Origin: Lanius collurio
Lineage: Eukaryota > Chordata > Aves > Passeriformes > Laniidae
Direction of reading: 5' to 3'
Length of the DNA stretch: 64,000 nucleotides
Assembly (NCBI GenBank): GCA_020086605.1
Contig: JACBWW010000003.1
Location: forward strand, 5,183,260-5,247,259
Of the stretch, positions 56,801 through 64,000 are shown piece after piece; the stretch's first letter is position 1, and each line of letters begins with the position of its first letter. Both the position numbers and the translations under genes were made by a program. The notes beneath the pieces are model-generated. The model made no database searches. It worked only from the letters and a program-made list of their open reading frames with translations, and was not told the DNA's origin.

Positions 56801-57148
56801 TTAATGCCAACATTTCACAAAATAAAAGAGAGGGACAACTAATATGATGTTTCATTGTTGCCTATGCCCAGAAGTGGTCACATGACAAGATGTACTACTA
56901 CTGGAAAGAACTGTACGATATTATCAGCAAATTGTAAGATACAAGATTACAATTGTGACACAGAATAAAGTTCCACTTCTGGCAGCTTTTTGAAACTTCA
57001 TGAGTGACAAGTTATGTCTTTCTCTTGCCAGGATATAGTTTCTTAAAAACTCCCAGAAAAGTGAAATATAATACTCAAAATGCTTGAATGCTAAAGCACA
57101 CATGTAAGGAAAGCACTAGTTACGACAAGTAAAATATAGCAAATCATC
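53811..57148. other. Intergenic sequence upstream of the ELP2 3' end
   Basis: No gene or transposon recognised. A perfect 11-bp hairpin lies at 54788-54813. A 153-codon minus frame (55871-56332) has no recognisable domain. 56330-57148 is AT-rich. Confidence 0.5.
54788..54813 (+). repeat. Perfect inverted repeat (11-bp arms, 4-base loop)
   Basis: AGTTGTTACTC (54788-54798), ACTG loop, GAGTAACAACT (54803-54813). It sits in a local duplication of ACTGGAGTAA words (54773-54810). Confidence 0.9.
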
Positions 57149-57173
57149 TTTATTAATAAGTCATTTTTTTATT
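57149..57173 (-). promoter_or_regulatory. ELP2: Poly(A) signals, probable ELP2 3' end
   Basis: TTTATT on the + strand at 57149-57154 and 57168-57173 reads as AATAAA on the minus strand. I found no earlier minus-strand hexamer after the ELP2 stop. Confidence 0.55.
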
Positions 57174-58395
57174 CCCCTGTCCCCATTTTATAGAATGACG
57201 TTTTTTTAATGGCTGAAAAACAGAACTGAAAATGAAGAGCTAAAATACAAAACCTTTCAAGGCATAAACTATAGTTACTCTGAAAAGAGCATTGCCCACT
57301 CTGAAATAGTTGCACTCTTAATTTAAATATCCAACACTGTAAAAAGTTAAACACAATTCCAATTACTTCTGCACTGCCATTTACACGTAGCAAGTGGTTC
57401 TGAAATAACAATAATTTCATTCTCAAAGTTTAATTGATTTCTAAATTAGACTTTGGAATCAGATACAGACCTGCTGAGGTAAAGCCTTTCTGAAGTACGT
57501 TCAGTCTATTAGCATCTTACTTAAATTACACACTATGGGACAACTAAGTCAGCTTGTTTTCATCACAGCAAAGAAGAAGCCCTCAAAAGTCAGGAAGAGC
57601 CCAAGGGCAGTGTAAGGAATGGCTGCCTTCGTTTAGCCCTTGCCTAGTGATATCCATAATGTTTTCCAGTCCAAACTGTAGAGAGGATAGCCCTCCAACA
57701 GTCTAAGATGTGGCTCTTCTATCTCTGCTCAGAGAGGGCTCACAGGGGAGACACCAGAACATTTAAGTGGTCTGTGAGTTCAGCTTTAAGCCCCACTTGA
57801 CCAAGAAGCACGAGCTCAGCCCTGCACAGCAGAATAAAGGAATAAAATCAAAGAAACAGGCCTGTCCAAGCATTTGAACACAAACTACTCCTTCCAGAGT
57901 CAGGTGGCCTCACACTTGGACCAGGGCTGCAATATACTTTCAAAGGCAATCAGAGAAAGCTGCGTGTTTAACCCTGATCTCTGGCTGCACATGCCTAAAC
58001 ACACACTGGCAGCACTGGCAGCCCAACCAACAGTTAACAGCAAGAGAAGCTCAAAAAAAAAAATTCAGTACTCCATGTGGAATCTCAAGCACAAGCAGCT
58101 TTCCACCTACCCTTGGAGTCACAGAGAATAAAGCTTTCTCATTATCCTCCCATGCCCTACCCCACCTCTCATCCCTCAGTTTCAGGATATTCACCAAACA
58201 AAACATACACTTCATACATTCCCAGAACTGCAGGAATAGAAAAATATTTGACATTTCAAACTTCCACCAAAGTTGCTTTAATAAGTTACATGTCAGATAT
58301 TTCACTTTCCACAGCAGAAAAAATTCAATAATCAAAGTGGCTAAAAGTTGAAATAAAATGCTGTGAATCTGTTGCAAACAGGCATGCTGTCTTTG
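57149..58395 (-). other. ELP2: ELP2 3' untranslated region (end inferred)
   Basis: About 1.2 kb of non-coding sequence lies after the stop on the minus strand. Two AATAAA hexamers on the minus strand (complement at 57168-57173 and 57149-57154) are the first found downstream of the stop, so the transcript probably ends near 57.13 kb. No repeat element is recognised inside; a short A-run is at 58053-58062. Confidence 0.6.
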
Positions 58396-58552
58396 CTAAA
58401 GAGCAAACCTGTTGACATTGAATATTTTAACAGAGTGATCAGCCCCACAACTTGCAAGTTGCAACCACTTGCTGCTCTTCTCATCATTATGTCCAGCTCT
58501 GCCTGCATGATGTCTCCAGCACAGGCGTTTCACAGCAAGAGCATGACTTTGG
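58396..58552 (-). CDS. ELP2: ELP2 last coding exon with stop codon
   Basis: The 157-bp exon has acceptor tgttgcag. It reads [20 protein letters not shown], then [20 protein letters not shown], then [11 protein letters not shown] and TAG (complement at 58396-58398). QSH.LA.++LCW and LASCG.DH.VKI match the mammalian end. The linker [14 protein letters not shown] is divergent. The final WD strand is complete. Confidence 0.97.
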
Positions 58553-61500
58553 CTGCAACAAAAAGAAATCCATACATAACTGCAAAATGTTAAACACAGT
58601 CAGGCATGTGAGTGTAAACATCAACACTCGCGTAATTAGTACTCTTCAGTTAGCACTACCAACTGAGGAAAAACTGACTTGTGACAACAAGCAGGTATTA
58701 AGTTCTTATTAAGTAGGGTCATTAACACTAATGACATTTCATCCTCTCACTCATCAATAATTCAAACAGATATTGATTTACAGTTTTATCCCATTAAGCT
58801 GGAGGTCGAACATCTCAGTTACTTAGATGACAGATTTCTGGCTTTTAGCCTGCAATTTCCTGTTTTCTGGTGTCTCTTTCCCATTCATTTCAAGCACACA
58901 CAGGCCCAAGTCACCATCAACTTCCATTTCTGTTACTATCAATGCCAGTGTGTGATAGAGAAGCCCGGGAGAGTGCTTCAAGTGAAATATCCAAAGTCTC
59001 TCCACAGCCTCTCTAGCTGTCACCACAGCAGCCCAGCACATAGCTTGTCATTCCTTTGGTTTCTGCTAGAAGCTGCTCTTGAAAGCTTACTGTCATCCAC
59101 TCCAAAATGTTTTGCTGATATATATAGACAGTGATCCTTTCCACTCTCTCAAGTGTTTCTATCATCATATTTATGACTAAAAGTAAAGCTTCTTTTTTTT
59201 TTAAGTAGGGCCAACAAAGAATAACACTTCTCAAAGCATCTGCATAGCATGAAGTACTTTGGGGTTTAACCCTCCCTCTGTTTTTTGTTCGTATTTGTTG
59301 GGAGGTTTTATTAATACATCTAAATAACCGATGTTTTTATTTCTGGGTTTTGCTTCAAGTCACCTTTAGACTTTCAGGGATCAAACTTTTCCTAAAAGGA
59401 TAACAATTTTTGGTATAGAAATAAACTAGATCAATATATTTTATACAGTAAGTACAGAACTCCAGCACTGTTAGTCTGAAGAATAACATTTCATTGCTCC
59501 TAACCCACTTCAAAAGACTTACCTGTTACCCATCTCAATACCTGCGGTCCAATCAGCCAGTGCTGGCTCTTTCCCACTTTGCTTCCATGTGTACAAGATA
59601 ATCTTCCCATTCTCTAAGCCTACTGCAACAATGTATCTAGCAAGAGAATAATTACATTAGTTTCATTAGAAATTACAGTAGACAGCTCAGTGAGGTCAGT
59701 TCTTATGCAGGATCGAAAGAACTAGCACTCAAGCACTGTTGTTGCACCTTGCCTTTCAAATCAGTATTTACTTTTCCATAAAAAAAATTAATACATCGTA
59801 GTTTACATCAAAGCTGCTTCACAAAATAAAATGAGCAAAGCAGAAACAGGCTGCACATATTTGATTAGGAAAAAACAAGAATGTTTTCACAACATCAGAT
59901 AAGTCAATATTGCTGGAAGAATTAATGTACCTGTCTTAGATTACAAGGTAAAATGTAACCAAATGCATTCTATCACTATCTGTTGAAACCAGGTGGGGCA
60001 GTGCTCTTTGTCTCTTCCATGACACATCCCTGATAATTCCCTCCGGAGCAATGCCTTCTGTTAATGGGCCATCCAGCCTCACTGCATGACTCACAGAATT
60101 ACATCATCCCATTGGGAGATGCTCTGCCAGGGGGAGGAACCAAGCAGTCCCACCTGGATATACTCTGAGGTTTGGAACACCACAGTCAGCCCTTACCTAC
60201 TGGACTCCCAGAGCAGAAGAGCCACATAACCACCACTGGACCTTCAGAGGAAGACCAGACCCTTCTACAGGATCACCGCTTCAACAGACATCCATCACTT
60301 CAGGAGGACTGAAGCCACCATTTAACTGGACTGTTACCGCCACCCTGCCCCACAGGGTGTCAGGTTGTAGCCTGGCTCTGGCAGTTTAACCCAGTGTTTC
60401 TGTATTTTTGTCTGTATCTTAATTTTCCTATTAAATTGTAAATCTGACTTGGAATCTCTCACTAGTTTGATTTCAAACTAGTACAATGCCTCCCTCCCTC
60501 CCCTCTCCCACTTTCTTTTTTTCTTGTTACACTTTTTGGAGAAGTTACCCTACACCTGAAAAGGTGGCTAGGAATGAAAAAAAAGTAGAGGTCACTCAGT
60601 GAAAGAACGGTCAAAATAACTGACAGGTAGATTTAGGGAGCTGTTTAGCCACAGGAAACTAGTTGACTAAAGGGATAAATACTAATTTCAGATTAAACAC
60701 AAAATGGCATGACAGAAAAGCAGCAATACCTTCCATCAGGAGTAAGTACACGGCTGATACCAACAGCAGTCACAGAATCCCCAGCATCCAGCACTGTTGA
60801 ACAAGGCTTGATTGAATCCAGCATATTCTCTTCAGTAATCACTGACAAATCACACTGGCCCCAGATAATGACCTGTAAGAAAAAGAGTAATCTAGGAACT
60901 TTCATTTTAATATTCTTGTAAATGCACATGCAAAAACATAAGGAATAACTTAATTAAAATAATTCCAGGGCACAGAATTAAGTGGATGACCCTAAAATAG
61001 TAAAAAAATCTCTACCTACAAAGATCTAACTTTGTAGACAGTCTGCCTAATTTCATTAAAGTTACTGACAACAAAACCAGATTCAGTTATGAAAGTTAAA
61101 GAAAAACTTGAGACCCATAGTATTATGTGACATTTGTTTGTCTTACTGCATGAAAAAAAAAAGGGAGAATGTCCAACTGGCAGCCCAGAGTCTTGTATAT
61201 ACATATTCCAGCACTTTATTAAGCTTATGAAAATTTCTGATTTCTGTGCTAATACATGCAATAAGATTTTTGTGTGTATATAAAATACAGGCTCATTAGA
61301 ACCCAATGTTTGCTATTCTAAAATACATTTAAAATAATTCTGGGCCTTCTAAATTCCTTTAACAGTAATTACCTTTTTGTCCCGACTACCAGTAATAAAA
61401 TACTTGCTATCTGGTGTCCAATCACAGGACCAAATGATTCGACTGTGAACAGCTGTATTTTTATCTGTGTAGGCACAGCAAGTGAAGACTGGTCCTGGAA

Positions 61501-63766
61501 TAAAACATATTGAGGAAAAGCCTTGTTTCAACTACTTTACATATTAAAAGTGATTGTTACTCTTACTTAACTCTGTATCAGAACTGCAGGAATACTTGGA
61601 CATTATTCCACTCATTTTTCCATTATTTTTTTCTTTAAAGCAACTGGGAAATACTTAGGACTACATAATTATTTTTTTTCCAGCGCTTACAACAGTGATA
61701 ACTGTTCAAGACCATATCAGTCAGCCCTTATAGCCCTAAAACAGTAGGAACAGTTCAATCTTTTACATGCATTTCTTTTTCAGAGGAATTTATGTCCAGG
61801 TATAACACCTTCAGGTTATTTCTATCAAGTTTTTTAAGGAACACTGATTTCAGAAGTTTTTGAACAGTGCAACACCATGTGTTCACGTTTCCACAGTAAT
61901 TTCACGAGAGCTCCTATCTACCAGTAAAGTCCCAACTGCTCAAATCAAAACAGTCCAATTGTAAAGATTAAGGTGTTCCCAAAGAGACAAGCTGTCATTT
62001 CAGCATGTATACAATCAGACACTAAATCTGATCAGCAGATCAGTAAACGGGAATGCTTTTCCTGAGTAGAAAAGATTGCCATTTTGGAGGATAGACCTTG
62101 AATAACCACTTCTTGGGATGCCAATAGCAGCAGTTTTGCTTTACACTGATAATGATGTTATTTGTAGACAGAAGGGTTATTGATGAATGGATAAAAAGAG
62201 GATTTCCTCTACTTGGTATGAGTATTCATGATCCTTATCCTGAAACATTGTGTAACTACTGTGGACAATATGCCAGGCTTTAGAACAGAAGTCTGAATAG
62301 AACAGAAATTCAAGCCAGGATACAACCGGACACTGTCTGAAGGGGCCAAAACTCACTGCCAAGTCTCTAGGAACATTCTATAGAGCCCAGCAGTGTTTAT
62401 ATGCTATTAAGCCAAGAGTGCAATGATAATCGCTTTCAGCACAAGCATCTGTTCTAGGATTCTATTAAAGTGTTCAATAGCAATCTCCTCATGATTTTGC
62501 AAGGCTCAAAGTCTTAATGAGAAAGTCAACTGAATCCTTCCTATCAGCTCTTTTTCCAGACATATCCAGTCCTAGTCAAATTAATCAATTGTGCAGGATT
62601 ATCAGAAATCCACACCAAAGACAGAGATTAATCCTGTCAAGAGTGTCAAAGGGTCGTGCCCTGCAAGCAGGGACAAGGCAGCCCTATGCAGGATACGGGT
62701 GCAGCACCGGACCTTCAGGCTATGCCTGCACAGAACTCTCGAGATAGCTTTCCTTGATAGAATGCCAATATGAAGTTCAGCTAGTATACTTGATTTCAGT
62801 AAGTCAAACACACAATCACATGCAGAAGGCAGGAGGACTAGCAGACTTCATTACATCCATTAATTAAACACCATCTAAAGCCTGATTATATTCTTCTCTG
62901 CATTTTAACTTCTCTTCTGTCTTTCCACACATTAATTGCATTTCTTAAATCCACAAGAGCCTACAACACTAATAATTCTTCAAAGTCGTATGCAAAATGT
63001 CCATTAAAATATTTTATCAATTCTCTTTCAAATATTTTGCAGCCAAAAATATTGAACAAACTGCCAAGTCTACAAATGTGTATACCCACTTCACATATCT
63101 TACCTGACTCTGAAGAATCTTGTTTCCTCCACAGAGACCAATTCCTGTCTCTAGAAACAGCTAGTAAAAATCTGTCATTGGGAGAAAATGCCAGCTGAGT
63201 TACAGTCAGATTGTGAAAAGACAAACTCTGCAGTTTCTTCCAAGAAGTAGTGCTCCACAAAATAATTGCTGCATGTTCTTTTCTGGAAGCCTGTATGGAT
63301 GGAAAAAAATATCAGTGTGAATTAATGAAAGCAAATATACAGTCACACATTTCAAAGTATTACGATATTGGACAGCTTGTTTTAAGGCTTGAAATCAAGT
63401 AAGACTCAGCTTTCCTCTGGTGAGTTTCAACATTGTTTCACTCCTTTCTTCTAAATGCTGACAGGGTATCAGTAAGAAAATATTTCAGATCTGGATTTGT
63501 TAGGATTTATCTTACCAATATCTTCAAACAAATCACACATAATTTAGGAATAATAACATATTTGTAATCACTCTCACCTTTGCAAGGTAACTGTCACTTA
63601 TACAAAATCTTCCACATTTTTGTGAAAGAACAAAATTCAGGCCTAAAAGTCTGATAGCAATTTTCACTAGATGGTGCTAGAATCTCTTCTTACCTTACAT
63701 GCCGAGGCAATTACAGTGTTTGAATTATTGCAAGCAACACAAAAAATTTCATATCCATGTCCATAT
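58396..63766 (-). CDS. ELP2: Elongator complex protein 2, C-terminal coding exons (gene-level entry, 5' part outside window)
   Basis: ELP2 is a WD40 scaffold in the Elongator subcomplex Elp1-Elp2-Elp3, which adds cm5U-type side groups to wobble uridines in tRNA. Six exons on the minus strand (63766-63694, 63290-63104, 61494-61373, 60872-60730, 59636-59523, 58552-58396) have consensus splice sites and join in phase to give about 264 residues. Human ELP2 has 826, so this is roughly its last third, the end of the second beta-propeller. WD-type blades are visible: [31 protein letters not shown] with [27 protein letters not shown] with [26 protein letters not shown], and the final [22 protein letters not shown]. 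No frameshift or early stop is seen. The gene converges on GABBR2. Identification is from recalled family sequence. Confidence 0.97.
58553..59522 (-). other. ELP2 intron
   Basis: A 970-bp intron between the last two coding exons with consensus ends. No repeat family is recognised; a poly-T tract is at 59193-59202. Confidence 0.75.
59523..59636 (-). CDS. ELP2: ELP2 exon
   Basis: The 114-bp exon has acceptor tcttgctag and donor AACAG|GTAAGT. It reads (R)[19 protein letters not shown], then [34 protein letters not shown] is the recognisable ELP2 core. The last two bases plus the first base of the final exon make Ser. The open frame ends exactly where the splice phases predict. Confidence 0.96.
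59985..60486 (+). mobile_element. Solo LTR of an endogenous retrovirus in an ELP2 intron
   Basis: Recognisable avian LTR text: ACACATCCCTGATAATTCCC, TCTGTTAATGGGCCATCCAG, CATCATCCCATTGGGAGATG, CTCTGCCAGGGGGAGGAACC, CCTACTGGACTCCCAGAGCA, GAAGAGCCACATAACCACCA, CCACAGGGTGTCAGGTTGTA, then an ATTAAA poly(A) signal (60430-60435) and a U5-like end. I recall this as a common songbird LTR. No gag/pol/env flanks it, so recombination probably left a solo LTR. It is antisense to ELP2, which should limit splicing interference. The ends are approximate. Confidence 0.8.
60461..60482 (+). repeat. Perfect palindrome at the LTR 3' edge
   Basis: ACTAGTTTGA (60461-60470), TT, TCAAACTAGT (60473-60482): 10-bp arms with a 2-base centre, 26 bp after the LTR poly(A) signal. 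Confidence 0.92.
60730..60872 (-). CDS. ELP2: ELP2 exon
   Basis: The 143-bp exon has acceptor ttcttacag and donor GGAAG|GTATTG. It reads [20 protein letters not shown], then [20 protein letters not shown] and RVLTPDG(R). VIIWG closes the blade begun in the preceding exon, and CSTVLD.G.SVTAV matches the mammalian protein. The acidic insert ([13 protein letters not shown]) is less conserved. Confidence 0.97.
60873..61372 (-). other. ELP2 intron (500 bp)
   Basis: A short AT-rich intron without recognisable repeats; an A-run is at 61154-61163. Confidence 0.75.
61373..61494 (-). CDS. ELP2: ELP2 exon with WD blade
   Basis: The 122-bp exon has acceptor ttattccag and donor AAAAAG|GTAATT. It reads (G)[18 protein letters not shown], then [20 protein letters not shown] and KK, ending on a full codon. 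[24 protein letters not shown] is strongly conserved in ELP2. Confidence 0.97.
61495..63103 (-). other. ELP2 intron (1.6 kb)
   Basis: An intron with consensus GT/AG on the minus strand. It contains short chance frames only, and no CR1 or LTR ends are recognised. Confidence 0.75.
63104..63290 (-). CDS. ELP2: ELP2 exon with two WD blades
   Basis: The 187-bp exon starts in phase 0 after catacag. It reads [19 protein letters not shown], then [20 protein letters not shown], then [19 protein letters not shown] and ends SSES plus one base before GTAAGATA. It contains a typical WD repeat core: [16 protein letters not shown] is the H..V..L.FSPN part, and SRDRNWSLW is the closing strand. Confidence 0.97.
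63291..63693 (-). other. ELP2 intron (403 bp)
   Basis: A short intron with consensus splice ends and no repeats seen. Confidence 0.75.
63694..63766 (-). CDS. ELP2: ELP2 exon (first seen in the window in gene order)
   Basis: The 73-bp exon lies between gtatttcag (acceptor, + strand CT at 63767-63768) and GTAAG|GTAAGA (donor). It reads [20 protein letters not shown] then SACK, very close to the mammalian ELP2 segment with the same ends. It is one base plus 24 codons, so the base before Tyr completes a codon begun in an exon outside the window. Confidence 0.95.
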
Positions 63767-64000
63767 CTGAAATACATGGGAAAACAAATTCAACACATCA
63801 CAATCTTTTTTCCAGTATGTATCAAAGTTCTCACATTAATTTAAATCCTTTTTCAGAAATGAAAGGCACCTGCCAGGAACTTCTCACCACTGTTTCAGTA
63901 TTACATACCAAATAATTTATTCAGCACTGAGTTTAAACATCTGCATAAATTCTTCCATTAGAAACTGGCTACAGAAAAATCTCTCCAGCCCATTCCATAG

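Noticed and set aside
22698..57148. Search for a further gene, gene cluster or unknown system between GABBR2 and ELP2
   Set aside because: No set of phase-compatible exons, tRNA/rRNA/snoRNA-like structure or conserved domain was found; recognised content is repeats and single-copy DNA without coding signals.

Overview
The window is vertebrate nuclear DNA, almost certainly avian and probably from a passerine. It has short exons with GT/AG splice sites in long introns. It also carries many CR1 LINE fragments, several with the typical avian 3' tail (ATTCTATGATTCTATGA-like), and solo LTRs of kinds common in songbird genomes. There is no bacterial-type gene organisation, CRISPR array or operon. 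Most open reading frames are chance ORFs.

Two genes are recognisable, both partial and facing each other tail to tail. On the left (+ strand), the last four coding exons of GABBR2 (GABA-B receptor subunit 2) lie at 1768-1950, 3924-4053, 12806-12923 and 20204-20369. They join in phase into a 198-residue C-terminal tail that ends in the conserved ...FRVMVSGL stop. A 3' UTR of about 2.3 kb follows, with the likely poly(A) signals at 22664-22697. On the right (- strand), the last six coding exons of ELP2 (Elongator subunit 2, a WD40-repeat protein) lie between 63766 and 58396. They join in phase into about 264 residues ending in ...NVNRFAL stop, and the 3' UTR runs to poly(A) signals near 57149-57173. 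The 5' parts of both genes are outside the window.

About 34 kb (22.7-57.1 kb) separates the two genes. I see no convincing protein-coding or structured RNA gene there. It holds CR1 fragments on both strands (27.9, 32.9-35.3, 39.5, 40.3, 43.0, 51.3 and 52.7 kb), probable LTRs (31.5, 36.1 and 53.5 kb), a 24-bp minisatellite at 43.6 kb and unassigned sequence. The introns hold more CR1 copies (1-700, 16.1?, 16.4, 17.3 kb), simple repeats and, in one ELP2 intron, a clear solo LTR near 60.0-60.5 kb.

The two genes are not known to act together. GABBR2 is a neuronal G-protein-coupled receptor subunit, and ELP2 is part of the tRNA-modifying Elongator complex. I found no undescribed biological system. 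The most useful observations are the GABBR2/ELP2 adjacency, which differs from the human arrangement, the conserved regulatory serines in the GABBR2 tail, and a few unusual repeats and palindromes.
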